Shown here: positions 29,033 to 38,344 of the stretch, piece by piece
Numbering within the stretch: the stretch's first letter is position 1
Layout: every line of letters begins with the position of its first letter
Source: Rhodohalobacter sulfatireducens
GTDB taxonomy: Bacteria; Bacteroidota; Rhodothermia; Balneolales; Balneolaceae
Assembly: GCF_022012475.1 (NCBI RefSeq)
Contig: NZ_JAKLWS010000021.1
Coordinates: forward strand, 1-64,000
Reading direction: 5' to 3'
Length of the DNA stretch: 64,000 nucleotides
Notes under the pieces: generated by a model
Database searches by the model: none
Told to the model about the DNA's origin: nothing
The model's input: only the letters and a program-made list of their open reading frames with translations
Made by a program: the position numbers and the translations under genes

Positions 29033-29266
29033 ATGCTCGAAACTGTACATAATATTTTTGGATTTGCCGGGACTCTCCTATTCTCTTTCCTGGTATTTAT
29101 GTTCTTTGTTTTCTGGATGGCCGGTGTTGCCGGAATCGTTCAAGGTGACAGAAAACCATCCAGACAATTCCTCTTTTATTCTTTAGCTATATTTGTACCC
29201 GTATATCCCGTCATCTGGCTCATTGCTGATATGATTCGGCAGAAAAGACAGCTTCGCAAATTATAG
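29033..29266 (+). CDS. small membrane protein, unknown
   Basis: This 77-aa protein has two clear transmembrane helices (about 8-33 and 48-68) and a basic C-terminus (MIRQKRQLRKL). The loop contains GIVQGDRKPSRQF. No family is recognised. It is divergent from der and convergent with the next gene, with an imperfect hairpin between them. Confidence 0.55.
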   Translation: MLETVHNIFGFAGTLLFSFLVFMFFVFWMAGVAGIVQGDRKPSRQFLFYSLAIFVPVYPVIWLIADMIRQKRQLRKL

Positions 29267-29280
29267 AATTGGATTTTGCG

Positions 29281-29327
29281 AGTGGTCAGTTAATGGTTAC
29301 ACAATAAACAACAGACAACTAACCACT
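29281..29327. repeat. imperfect intergenic hairpin
   Basis: AGTGGTCAGTT (29281-29291) faces AACTAACCACT (29317-29327). The arms match at ten of eleven positions and the odd pair can be G-U in RNA. It lies between two convergent genes and may serve as a bidirectional terminator or belong to a dispersed hairpin family. Confidence 0.5.
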
Positions 29328-29343
29328 TACAAAGTACAGATTT

Positions 29344-30471
29344 TTATCCCAACGTAAACTCCGGTAATTTTTTTATTTCTCCGCCATTCATCGAAGATTC
29401 GTGCGCCAGAAGGCCAACACACGTCCAGTTCGCAGACTGAACGGCATTTGGATAAGGCTCTCGGTCTTCAACAATCGAAGAGACAAACTCATGCGCAAGG
29501 TGTGGATGCGAACCGCCATGTCCCCCTCCCTGGATAAATGACAAATGTGCTGAGTCTTCAGCATCATAAACTCCGGCTTGGGTGAATGGAGCAATTTCAT
29601 CCGGTAAAAGGTGTCCATAATCAGGAACTTCCACCCGTTCCGGAATTTCGGGTTCAGGTTTCTTTGCAGTGTGAATTACAGGCTTCTCACCTTCTATGAG
29701 CGGCCATTCGTAGGATTTTTTCGATCCATAAGCATCAAAACTTTCCCGATACTGGCGAGCCGTATCAAATAGACTTCTGTAGATGTGTGCGGATACATTC
29801 GATCCCTTTAATTTGATTTGCGCAGATTGAACGGCAAACGGGCAGCCGGATTTTTCAGCCAGATCATCACTGATGGCTCCCGAGCCAAAACATGAAACAT
29901 ATTCAGCGGGCTTATTCATCAACCCAAGCACCGGACTTACCACGTGTGTTGCGTAGTGCATTGGCTTCATTCGCTCCCAATATTCCGGCCATCCTTCCAT
30001 ATCTTGCGGGTGACTGGCCTGAAGATACTGGATCTCCCCCAATTCACCTTTCTCATATAGCTCCTTCACAAATAGAAATTCACGGCTGTAGACTACTGTC
30101 TCTGCCATGGTGTACTTTAAACCGGTTTCTTTGACTGTTTTAACAATCTCCTCGCATTCCTCAATCGTTGTAGCCATTGGTACAGTACAGGATACATGCT
30201 TCCCGGCTCGGAGGGCCATCAAAGAGTGTTTGGCATGCAATTGAATGGGTGTGTTAATATGTACTGCATCAATTTCAGGATCTTCCAGCATCTCCTCATA
30301 CGACGAATATCGTGTTTCAACACCAAACTGGTCCCCTATTTCATGTAAACTATCTTCAGATCTCTGACAAATCGCGTACATATTTGCGTTTGGATGCCTT
30401 TGATAAATGGGTATAAATTCAGCTCCAAAACCTAATCCTACAATTGCAATATTTACTTTTTTTTCAGCCAT
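29344..30471 (-). CDS. Gfo/Idh/MocA-family oxidoreductase, altered EKP motif
   Basis: This 375-aa protein has an N-terminal Rossmann domain (NIAIVGLGFGAEF, about 6-18) and a C-terminal GFO-type alpha/beta domain. The usual catalytic-site motif EKP appears as CTVPMATT (about 95), so the conserved lysine is replaced by valine. It may bind NAD(P) without ordinary sugar dehydrogenase chemistry or belong to a divergent subfamily. It is the last gene of a minus-strand group with an epimerase, azurin and ThuA/dehydrogenase. Confidence 0.87.
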   Translation of the reverse strand: MAEKKVNIAIVGLGFGAEFIPIYQRHPNANMYAICQRSEDSLHEIGDQFGVETRYSSYEEMLEDPEIDAVHINTPIQLHAKHSLMALRAGKHVSCTVPMATTIEECEEIVKTVKETGLKYTMAETVVYSREFLFVKELYEKGELGEIQYLQASHPQDMEGWPEYWERMKPMHYATHVVSPVLGLMNKPAEYVSCFGSGAISDDLAEKSGCPFAVQSAQIKLKGSNVSAHIYRSLFDTARQYRESFDAYGSKKSYEWPLIEGEKPVIHTAKKPEPEIPERVEVPDYGHLLPDEIAPFTQAGVYDAEDSAHLSFIQGGGHGGSHPHLAHEFVSSIVEDREPYPNAVQSANWTCVGLLAHESSMNGGEIKKLPEFTLG

Positions 30472-30545
30472 AGTCAGATAGTTTAATTTATAAGTTAAAA
30501 TTTATTAAGTTACTGAACATCAATGTTTTGATATATTTATCAATA

Positions 30546-31394
30546 TTATTTCAAGAGTTTTTTAAGAAACGGTAATCCATCTCTTGCAAGTTGATCCGGG
30601 CTCTCTGCAAGCGGTCGCCATATTGCTGCAGCCTTTGCCAGAAGTTCATTATCCTGCGTGAATGTTTCAATAATAATGTGCCGGTCATATCCGATCTCTT
30701 TCAGAGCCTTTGCAATTCCTTCCCAATCAAACTGACCCGTACCGGGAGTCCCGCGATCATTTTCTGCAACCTGGAAATGGTAGAGATTGTCGCCGGCAGA
30801 TCGGATCGCATCACCTAAATTCTTTTCTTCAATACCGGCATGAAAAAGATCAATCATCACTTTACAGTTTGGATGGTTCACCCGATCAACAACATCACAA
30901 ACCTGGCTGGTCAGATTCAAAAAGCTTGTTTCAAATCGGTTAAGCGCTTCAAGACAGATAATTATATCTTTTGATGCAGCATAATCAGCCACTTCCCGTA
31001 GTTGTGAAACCAATAATTGAGTTTCTTTTTCTCTTTGTATGTCGTCCGATTCCCAAAGTCGACCTACTTCCGATGCCAGCGGCCCCACAAAAAGCTCCGA
31101 TCCCAATTTTTCAGCGGCATCCAGCGATTCCTTCATATACTTCATTCCGTCATCACGGACTGATTTTTCAGGATGTATCAGATCGCGTCCTCCTCCCATC
31201 GCTGCACAGGTAGTGAGCGAAAGTCCGCTGTCTTCAACTGCTTTTCGTGCTCTATAACAATCCAGTTCAGTTGGGTCTTCAAGTGGAATCTCAACCGTAT
31301 CAAACCCTAATTCTGCAATTTTTGGGGCATAATCTTCAATCACTTCGTTTGTTACAGGGGCTGTCCAAAGCCAAAGGCTGACACCAAATTTCAT
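30546..31394 (-). CDS. sugar phosphate isomerase/epimerase family TIM barrel
   Basis: This 282-aa protein is of the xylose isomerase-like AP endonuclease 2 family. Metal-ligand positions resemble D-tagatose/D-psicose 3-epimerase, with Glu in CLEALNRFETS, Asp and His in VMIDLFHAGIEE, and Glu in HIIIETF. An active ketose or inositol-type epimerase is likely. The exact substrate cannot be read. It sits between the azurin and Gfo/Idh genes on the same strand, suggesting a joint carbohydrate pathway. Confidence 0.88.
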   Translation of the reverse strand: MKFGVSLWLWTAPVTNEVIEDYAPKIAELGFDTVEIPLEDPTELDCYRARKAVEDSGLSLTTCAAMGGGRDLIHPEKSVRDDGMKYMKESLDAAEKLGSELFVGPLASEVGRLWESDDIQREKETQLLVSQLREVADYAASKDIIICLEALNRFETSFLNLTSQVCDVVDRVNHPNCKVMIDLFHAGIEEKNLGDAIRSAGDNLYHFQVAENDRGTPGTGQFDWEGIAKALKEIGYDRHIIIETFTQDNELLAKAAAIWRPLAESPDQLARDGLPFLKKLLK

Positions 31395-31415
31395 AGTACT
31401 TAACTGTTTTTAAAT

Positions 31416-31922
31416 TTATTCGGAAATTAAATCACCCTGCATCATCGTAAAATGACCGGCGTATGTACAGATGTATGGATACGTACCCGGAGGTGGCACT
31501 GTAAATGTTAAGAACACCGTTTCTCCGGGTTTTGCTAGTTCCGTATATGCTATTATTCTTTGCTGATTCGCCTCATCCTGTGGGATGTACCCCGTTTGCG
31601 AGGCCTGTAATGCCGCAATGCCCACCGGGTTGATATCCGAACGCTGTTTTACAACTACTACGTTATGCGGTAGATCTCCCCTGTTTACATATTGAATGGT
31701 TAGGGTGGATCCGGCTTCTGCTCGAATTTCTGTTACATCAAAACTAAGGTTTGCTCCTTCAGAGCCCACAATAACCGTATCGCCTTCAGCCTGTGTGAAT
31801 GATTTTTCAAGTGATTTAGACTTCAAATCAAAACCATTTGCATCCGGCACCATGATCAGAATTGCAGCGAAAGCAAAGTAGAGTGTTGATACCCGTTGTA
31901 TGATTTTACTTCTGATATTCAT
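31416..31922 (-). CDS. azurin/plastocyanin-like blue copper protein
   Basis: This 168-aa exported cupredoxin has an N-terminal signal (about 1-30) followed by a beta-sandwich. Type 1 copper ligands are visible: His in GDLPHNVVV, then Cys, His and Met in ICTYAGHFTMMQG with azurin spacing (C-x4-H-x3-M). It should carry electrons in the periplasm. The neighbouring ThuA/propeller protein could be its electron donor, which is inference from position. Confidence 0.9.
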   Translation of the reverse strand: MNIRSKIIQRVSTLYFAFAAILIMVPDANGFDLKSKSLEKSFTQAEGDTVIVGSEGANLSFDVTEIRAEAGSTLTIQYVNRGDLPHNVVVVKQRSDINPVGIAALQASQTGYIPQDEANQQRIIAYTELAKPGETVFLTFTVPPPGTYPYICTYAGHFTMMQGDLISE

Positions 31923-31967
31923 TTACATTTGTTAGATCAACTATTACTTATTCTTAGCAATAATGAC

Positions 31968-34898
31968 TTACTGAGTTCCAAAAAGACCGGGATAATCCCA
32001 GGTCTCTGCCAAAGATGTAAGGTGCTCTTGTGCTTCATCCGGCAGAACTCCGCTTAAACCACTCAATCGATTTATCACATCTTCGCTCAATTCAGGAGCA
32101 GATTCGTCCGGCCACTCAGTAGCCAATCCTCGAATAAATGCTGTCGCAATCATCGGATCTGCCGGTTCAATAATCATCGTAAGATAATCAGAAACTGAGC
32201 TATGCGGCGACTCTCCCAATGCGTAATGTCCGGCTACATGTTCTATCACAAAGCCTACATTTGCTTTGTATGTACTGTCAGCATTTTCAGGAAGTTGTTT
32301 TTGCAACACACGATTTAAAAAGCTGTTTTCATTCTTAGCGCCCGCTGCCATAGAAGCATGCCGAATCCCCTGGTCATTGGCATTTTCCTCGGTCACAATC
32401 AACTCAGCAACGGTTTGGCCCACTTTTTCTGATGCCGGCATTTCAGCCACTGCCAAAAGAGCTGCGAGTCGAACTTGAGAATCAGATGCATCCATTTGAG
32501 TTGCCGGAATCATATACCCCATAGAACCGGGTGCCGTTGGATCTGGTAAAAAATCGGCAGCCAAAACGGCTTCAAGTGTTTGTTGATTTCTCGGAATTGT
32601 CATCAATGCAGCTCGCCGAACCGACGATGCCGGATGATGTAAAGCTCCAATGAGAGCATTGTATACCTCACGATTTGAATCATCCAGTTCTCCCAGTCCT
32701 TCCAACGTCCAAATGGCGTGAAGCGCTCCGGGGTTTAATCCCAACTCATCCAGATGTTCATTTTCAATGAGTTCAATTAACTGAGGAACTACATCCGTTT
32801 CCCCTCTTTCAACAAGCAACCTTTGGGCTGTAAGTCTCCAAAACAGGTTATCATCGCTTAGAGTCTGTACGAGCTCCTCGGGAGACGCATCGCCGAGATT
32901 TACATCCTGGGAATGATCTGCTTCCTTATTTACTACCCGATAGATTCTTGCATGCTGGCGATCCCTTAAATCGTTGACGTATGCATTACCCTCTCCTGTT
33001 TCCTTGCCCGCGGGAGTTGGATTGTGCTGAATAACGATATTGTACCAATCCAGAACCCACAAAGCTCCGTCGGGACCTACACGGGTTTGGATTGGGGAAA
33101 ACCATTCATCCTGGCTGACAAGAAAACTGCCAATATTTTCTGCTTTGTAACTGCTTCCATCTTTACTCATTATAAATTCTCCGGTCAAATGCCCGGTTGG
33201 ATCGGAAACAAACGCATGCCGATTCCAATACTCCTTTGGGAAGTCGCGTGCAGTGTACATTTGGAATCCGGAAGCAGATGTATATCGCCCATGCTGATCC
33301 ACCTGGCGAACTTCATCGAGCAATGGATATATTCGGTTTGAATTGGCGATCATCTGGATTCTGGGAGCCTGGCCGAATCCGCGAACGCTGTTATAGAATC
33401 GATTCGGAATAGCACTGTGTAACGGAAGGTCCCGATTCGCAGTTGACCCAAAAACAATACCTTCTTCATTGAATCCTATTCCCCACGTGTTATTTGTGGT
33501 GCCTGATATATACTCAAGACTGGAACCGTCCGGTTGGAATCGATAAAAGCCACTGCTGAATTGGTGTTGCTCTTCTCCAACAGTTCCATCAAACGCGGAG
33601 TAACCGACTGTTCCCCATATCTGGTTGTCAAAACCATATCGAAGGTTGCTTGGCCCGGCGTGTGTATCGAACGTGCCCCAACCGGTGAAGAGCACTTCTC
33701 TTTCATCGGCTACATCATCTCCATCCGTATCTTTGAAATAGATAAAATCCGGGGCTTGTGAAACTATCACTCCATCTCTGTAGAGTACAAGACTTGTGGG
33801 AATGTTCAGGCCATCAGCAAAAACAGTCACTTTGTCTGCCCTGCCATCATTATTAGTGTCTTCGAGAATCTTTATACGATCGTTGCCTTCACGGTTTTCT
33901 GTAAATTTATTAGGGTAATCAACCGTTTCAGTCACCCAAAGCCGACCTTTTTCATCCCAAGTGAGGTCGATCGGGTTGATCACCTGGTCTTCTGAAGCAA
34001 AGAGTTTCAATTCAAAGTCAGGATCGACCATAATGTGATCTCTCGATTCTTCAGGATCCAACGGGTTCTGAATTTTCGTGATTGGTTCACCAACAGTGCC
34101 CCAAGGTTCGCCGGGTGGATAATATGGAAGCTCCCCTTCACCAAATGTAAATGTTGGATGATCGAATATTGTATCCATGGCCCAGTCGCCAACCGTCCAC
34201 CGCAGGCCCTCTTCAATTAATTGTTTGAATGCAATTTTACTCCATGTTCGCTCGTCATGCCCCCAGGCCGTATAAAAAACCCGCCCGTTTCCCTGGTTTC
34301 GAATCCATGTCCACGGTTCCTCGTGCTCACCTTCAACCCTCACAGAAAGTACCTGTTTGTCGGGATTGTGCTTCATGTGAACATAGGTTTCATCCCAGCT
34401 GACTAATTCGGGCAATCCAGATACTATGGGATGACCTGTTGCCACATGTTCTACAGAAACTGTATCTGTACCATGAGCTTTAAATGCACCGCCAATTAAA
34501 TTGATGTATGCATCCGACTCCGGAAACATGGCCGATGCCGAATGGATAGCTACCAAACCTCCACCCTCATTTACATATTGATAGAGGGCTGATTCTTGAG
34601 CCCCGGTTAATCCTGTTCGATTTCCGTAAAAGATAACTGAATCAAACTGGTTCAGATTTTCGACACTCAAATCTTCCTGCCTCTCGGTATAGTGAACATA
34701 GATTCCCCGAGATGCCAAAAATGGAATAATTTGTTGAGCTCTCTCCATCGGTTGATGATGTCCATCATCTCCTAAAAACAAAATATGCAGTTGATTGCCG
34801 GAGTCTTGTGCAACTGAAGTGGAGCCAAATACTGAAAATATTAGTGATAAAAATAGAAAGAGGAAGGCACGTTGAAATAGTTGAAGTTTTAGTATCAT
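31968..34898 (-). CDS. ThuA domain plus propeller dehydrogenase plus HEAT-like repeats
   Basis: This 976-aa exported protein starts with a signal peptide (about 1-30). A ThuA-like class I glutamine amidotransferase fold follows (about 36-240, with GGGLVAIHSASA). A six-bladed propeller of the PVC-type membrane-bound dehydrogenase family comes next (about 290-640, with GRLWVTETVDYPN and GALWVLDWYN). The last third is helical, HEAT-like (about 660-970). I see no CxxCH, so the terminal heme domain of many relatives is missing, and electron transfer may rely on the adjacent azurin. Paired inverted repeats lie just upstream. Confidence 0.83.
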   Translation of the reverse strand: MILKLQLFQRAFLFLFLSLIFSVFGSTSVAQDSGNQLHILFLGDDGHHQPMERAQQIIPFLASRGIYVHYTERQEDLSVENLNQFDSVIFYGNRTGLTGAQESALYQYVNEGGGLVAIHSASAMFPESDAYINLIGGAFKAHGTDTVSVEHVATGHPIVSGLPELVSWDETYVHMKHNPDKQVLSVRVEGEHEEPWTWIRNQGNGRVFYTAWGHDERTWSKIAFKQLIEEGLRWTVGDWAMDTIFDHPTFTFGEGELPYYPPGEPWGTVGEPITKIQNPLDPEESRDHIMVDPDFELKLFASEDQVINPIDLTWDEKGRLWVTETVDYPNKFTENREGNDRIKILEDTNNDGRADKVTVFADGLNIPTSLVLYRDGVIVSQAPDFIYFKDTDGDDVADEREVLFTGWGTFDTHAGPSNLRYGFDNQIWGTVGYSAFDGTVGEEQHQFSSGFYRFQPDGSSLEYISGTTNNTWGIGFNEEGIVFGSTANRDLPLHSAIPNRFYNSVRGFGQAPRIQMIANSNRIYPLLDEVRQVDQHGRYTSASGFQMYTARDFPKEYWNRHAFVSDPTGHLTGEFIMSKDGSSYKAENIGSFLVSQDEWFSPIQTRVGPDGALWVLDWYNIVIQHNPTPAGKETGEGNAYVNDLRDRQHARIYRVVNKEADHSQDVNLGDASPEELVQTLSDDNLFWRLTAQRLLVERGETDVVPQLIELIENEHLDELGLNPGALHAIWTLEGLGELDDSNREVYNALIGALHHPASSVRRAALMTIPRNQQTLEAVLAADFLPDPTAPGSMGYMIPATQMDASDSQVRLAALLAVAEMPASEKVGQTVAELIVTEENANDQGIRHASMAAGAKNENSFLNRVLQKQLPENADSTYKANVGFVIEHVAGHYALGESPHSSVSDYLTMIIEPADPMIATAFIRGLATEWPDESAPELSEDVINRLSGLSGVLPDEAQEHLTSLAETWDYPGLFGTQ

Positions 34899-34917
34899 AG
34901 CGGATTTTGGGATTTAG

Positions 34918-34998
34918 GAGATGCATCTCAGGCATAATGCGATTGAGATACAATAATACTTCAATTTGTGATATGGAACTCTTTTATATCACAAATTG
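34918..34998. promoter_or_regulatory. palindrome and 13-bp inverted repeat upstream of the ThuA gene
   Basis: A perfect 12-bp palindrome, GAGATGCATCTC, lies at 34918-34929, 20 bases upstream of the ThuA start. Further out, CAATTTGTGATAT (34962-34974) and ATATCACAAATTG (34986-34998) form an exact 13-bp inverted repeat with an 11-base spacer. Position suggests operator sites or a leader hairpin. The spacing does not fit a CRP site. The rest of the 247-base gap holds no gene. Confidence 0.5.
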
Positions 34999-35145
34999 AC
35001 GGATGGTATTCATCGAAAATCAGACTTCATATTCACTCAAAATTGCACTTTATAATTGTTTAAAGCCAAAACAATGTAATTAGTAATTTGTACGTGTTCA
35101 AATTACACTTATAAAAATTTTTAAATTAAGAGCAGAATAAGTCAG

Positions 35146-36048
35146 TTAAGTAACTGCAAAAAGTTTAGAAAACAGGAGAGAGATTGGAAATAATAAGGCC
35201 ACAATCAATCCTAATATCAAACCTGAAAATCCAGCTGCAAGTACACTGTTTAAGAATATCAGGGAGAGAACCCCACGTTTTACAGCATTTTTTATGGTCA
35301 ACGCTTCCGGATTGATCGCTGCATTTAAATAAGCCGGGAACACCATCCATGCAAATAGTAAAAGAAATGGCAGAGCAGTCAATAAACTATATTCGGGAAT
35401 AAATGCAAATATCAACAGTGCAATCATCACGGCAGTTAGCATACCAACGGCAATGAAGCCATGCATTCTACTTCCACCTGATACCTCTCCCCGACTGATC
35501 AAAGTGATGGATGCGATATACACAATCGGTATAAAAGCCAGGAACCAGCTTTGAAAAAGTATACCAGGTACAATACTGACACCGAGTAATAAATTTCCAC
35601 CACGGCACAAGCCCATAAAAAGTGGACCGGAAACAACTGAATGTTTCGCTTTACTGTCGTATATAATCGTTAGTAATGCAATAGTGATAGCTATAAAACC
35701 GGCCGTTTGATTGACTTGGAAAGCTGTAATCACTCCAATTAAATGTAAGAGAGTTCCTAAGAGAGATGCCTGCAGTTTAGAGACACGCCCGCTTGGAATA
35801 GCTCGCTCCGGACGCTCTTCGGCATCTAATTCAGCATCAAAAACATCATTAAAAACAACGCCGCCTCCGTAGAGCCCGAATGTGGAAAGCAATAACCACC
35901 ATAACCCTTCATGTGAAAAAAGTGCAGATTCCCCCGTAAAACTGATAACACCACCGGCAACGGCAAAACCTGCCAGAATATCGGCAAATGCCGTCACAAT
36001 GTTTGCAGGGCGCATCAGTTCGAGGTAGGCACGCATTTTTTGGAGCAT
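35146..36048 (-). CDS. eboC: EboC, UbiA-like prenyltransferase family membrane protein
   Basis: This 300-aa protein has about eight membrane helices. The first Asp-rich motif of UbiA enzymes is present (GVVFNDVFDAELDAEERPER), and the second is reduced (IYDSKAK). The start MRPANIVTAFADILAGFA matches EboC of ebo clusters. EboC is needed for metabolite traffic in cyanobacterial scytonemin producers, but its reaction is unknown. It follows eboB after a 285-base gap that contains two inverted repeats. Confidence 0.88.
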   Translation of the reverse strand: MLQKMRAYLELMRPANIVTAFADILAGFAVAGGVISFTGESALFSHEGLWWLLLSTFGLYGGGVVFNDVFDAELDAEERPERAIPSGRVSKLQASLLGTLLHLIGVITAFQVNQTAGFIAITIALLTIIYDSKAKHSVVSGPLFMGLCRGGNLLLGVSIVPGILFQSWFLAFIPIVYIASITLISRGEVSGGSRMHGFIAVGMLTAVMIALLIFAFIPEYSLLTALPFLLLFAWMVFPAYLNAAINPEALTIKNAVKRGVLSLIFLNSVLAAGFSGLILGLIVALLFPISLLFSKLFAVT

Positions 36049-36070
36049 ATACGAAAACTTTTGATGGAGG

Positions 36071-36165
36071 AAACATGGTATGTCTTCGGAGTTATTCAGA
36101 ATTCATTTGGGAGATAAGAAAGTAGCTTGGTCTTAGAAAAAGCCAAATTCAGACATACCATGTTT
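36071..36165. repeat. 95-bp element with 15-bp perfect inverted termini
   Basis: AAACATGGTATGTCT (36071-36085) and AGACATACCATGTTT (36151-36165) are exact inverted repeats separated by 65 bases that partly pair with each other. There is no open reading frame and no obvious target-site duplication. It could be a MITE-like remnant or a long transcript hairpin between eboB and eboC. Confidence 0.6.
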
Positions 36166-36231
36166 AGTTATGGTTAAGAATTATCTATAATAGACTCGAA
36201 GTACAATATTCAAACTACCAATATAAAGTAA

Positions 36232-36304
36232 AAGTAGGCAATTGACAGTTGACAACTTTTCTATTGGCTTTATAATTGCCTACAGCCAATTGTCTACTTT
36301 AATT
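36232..36304. repeat. imperfect intergenic inverted repeat
   Basis: AAAGTAGGCAATTG near 36228-36243 faces CAATTGTCTACTTT near 36287-36301, with one mismatch in the arms. Between them is another small palindrome (AGTTGACAACT). It is similar in style to the hairpins at 29.28 kb and 38.35 kb. Confidence 0.45.
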
Positions 36305-36333
36305 TAGTGCTTAGAATTTGGAGTTTTTTTCGC

Positions 36334-37275
36334 TTATTCAATAATCAAATCATCTTCATCGGGATTGTCCAATTCTTCTTCGGTGAGTGGACGATGACCA
36401 CCTCGTAAAACGGTATTTCCACTAAATGTCTGAGACTGATCAATCGGCGGACGATTTAGCCAGTCCTCTTCATTAAACCGACCGCTTTGTCCATATGCAT
36501 CCAGCGCATTTTGATAGGTCACTTTCTTTACATCCTCTTTTGATATCCCCCGTTCAAGCATCAACTTTGCAGTTTTTGGAACTCCCAGCGGATCGCTGTG
36601 TCCCCAATCGGCAGCGCTGTCAATAAAGATTCGCTCAGTTCCGTACTCTTTGACGATATCAACCATCCGCTCATTTCCCATCTTTGTCCCCGGGTAGATG
36701 GTGAAAGCTGTCCAGTATCCTCGATCAAGAACCGCTTTAACTGTTTCCTCATTATTGTGGTCGATAATCACTTTTGAAGGATCCATTCCATGGGCTTCAC
36801 AAATATCCATACTTCGAATGGTTCCCTCCTTCTTATTCCTGTGAGGTGTGTGAACCAATACCAGCATATCCATTTTCTTTGCAAGCTGAACCTGTTCGAT
36901 GAAATATTTTTCCTCCAGCTTGGTCATGTCGTCGTACCCGATCTCCCCAATCGCCACTACACTTTCTTTACCGGCGTATCGCGGAATCAAATCCATAGCC
37001 TCTTCAGCCAGCGCTTCATTATTCGCTTCCTTTGCATTCAGGCCGATGGTACAATAGTGCTGAATACCAAACTGTGATGCCCTGAATCGCTCCCATCCCA
37101 CAATCCAGCTAAAATAATCGAGCATGGTTCCGGAGTTGGTACGAGGCTGGCCAACCCAAAAAGCGGGTTCAATTACGGCTTTGACCCCTGCCTTTCTCAT
37201 GGCGTTGTAATCATCAGTTGTTCTTGAAATCATGTGGACATGTGGATCGATAAACATCATATCGTCATCAGACAT
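36334..37275 (-). CDS. eboB: EboB, TatD-like metal-dependent hydrolase
   Basis: This 313-aa amidohydrolase-fold protein has the metal motifs DPHVHM (about 10-15), VAIGEIGYDD, VLVHTPHRNK, VIIDHNNEET and FIDSAADWG, so the metal site seems intact. The sequence AVIEPAFWVGQPRT is typical of the EboB subgroup of TatD-like proteins. It lies between eboA (53 bases upstream) and eboC. The substrate is unknown. Confidence 0.9.
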   Translation of the reverse strand: MSDDDMMFIDPHVHMISRTTDDYNAMRKAGVKAVIEPAFWVGQPRTNSGTMLDYFSWIVGWERFRASQFGIQHYCTIGLNAKEANNEALAEEAMDLIPRYAGKESVVAIGEIGYDDMTKLEEKYFIEQVQLAKKMDMLVLVHTPHRNKKEGTIRSMDICEAHGMDPSKVIIDHNNEETVKAVLDRGYWTAFTIYPGTKMGNERMVDIVKEYGTERIFIDSAADWGHSDPLGVPKTAKLMLERGISKEDVKKVTYQNALDAYGQSGRFNEEDWLNRPPIDQSQTFSGNTVLRGGHRPLTEEELDNPDEDDLIIE

Positions 37276-37328
37276 CTTACCTCCAATATTTAATTCATAA
37301 AAAGTTTATATCAATATAAAACAGCTTA

Positions 37329-38243
37329 TTAACTGTCTTTCTCTTCAAATTCCTTACCGATATCATCCCAGGTTAGGTTTTGATCTTTGATCTCATTAAC
37401 CAAGTTCTTGTGCTTATCAATCAATTCATCTTTCCCGGAATAATCACTGCTCATCAGTGCCAAAAGAGCCGAATATTTCTGAATCTTATCAGGATGATCT
37501 AACACTTTTTTGATATCATCTGAATACTCTTCATCAAGAAATGGCCCCACCGGTCGCCAAAGTTCGGGGGAAACTTCTCGTCCTGCTGACCACCGCTCAT
37601 GTGCATACTCAACGAGCATTTTGGCAAGCGTTTTATTGGCTCGACCATCTAAACCCACGATTTTATAAAGTGCACTTTCAACAAACAGGGCTTTTAAAAC
37701 AATCTGATTCCATGCTTCCTCATCCAAATACTCTGACGGATATGGATTGTAATGAGCCACTGCATTAAACACAGTCGTCATATTGCTTCGTACTCCTTCA
37801 GCTGCTCGATTTTTAAACTCCTCCGGAAATGGATATAGAGCAAGTCCTTTGTATAAAGCAACAGCTTCACCGAGATCACTTGTCACAAAGATCTTCTCAA
37901 TTTTTTCCAGGAATTCCGACTTACCATTTTCAGCAAAGTTGAGGAGCAGATAAACACGTCCGAGTTGATCGGCAGCCCATTCAACAGGTTTCCAATTCTT
38001 TCGTAAAGATTCTGCTTGATCCATCTCTTCATCCGAAAATTCCAAAACGTTCTTCCCGGTGTGTTGTGGTACGCCACTGAAAGATGTATATAGTTCCCAA
38101 TCCTCGGGCTGATTAGCTAAGTTTTCAGCTGTTTCCTGAATCCATTTGAAAGTATCTTTATCGAGGCGATCCTGCAGCCAATTCTCCAGCAGATTTCTGA
38201 TTTCCCGGTATTTATAATCCGACTGTTTTGATAGGTTAGTCAT
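37329..38243 (-). CDS. eboA: EboA
   Basis: This 304-aa soluble, mostly helical protein is the first gene of the minus-strand ebo arm. The C-terminal region (AVAHYNPYPSEYLDEEAWNQ, then FVESALYKIVGLDGRANKTL) is the part conserved in EboA proteins, which are otherwise of unknown fold and function. It is divergent from eboD with 264 bases between. The identification rests on that region and on the complete cluster. Confidence 0.9.
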   Translation of the reverse strand: MTNLSKQSDYKYREIRNLLENWLQDRLDKDTFKWIQETAENLANQPEDWELYTSFSGVPQHTGKNVLEFSDEEMDQAESLRKNWKPVEWAADQLGRVYLLLNFAENGKSEFLEKIEKIFVTSDLGEAVALYKGLALYPFPEEFKNRAAEGVRSNMTTVFNAVAHYNPYPSEYLDEEAWNQIVLKALFVESALYKIVGLDGRANKTLAKMLVEYAHERWSAGREVSPELWRPVGPFLDEEYSDDIKKVLDHPDKIQKYSALLALMSSDYSGKDELIDKHKNLVNEIKDQNLTWDDIGKEFEEKDS

Positions 38244-38344
38244 AGCAGATGATTTTATATTTTTTCATCAACAAAGGTAACACTTCTAAGCTAAGTCGAT
38301 TTTAAAAGAATGAAAAATAGATTTCAGTTCGTTGTATGTTGTAA

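Noticed and set aside
34962-34998. CRP-type binding site (TGTGA/TCACA)
   Set aside because: The half-sites are much further apart than the six-base spacer of a CRP site.
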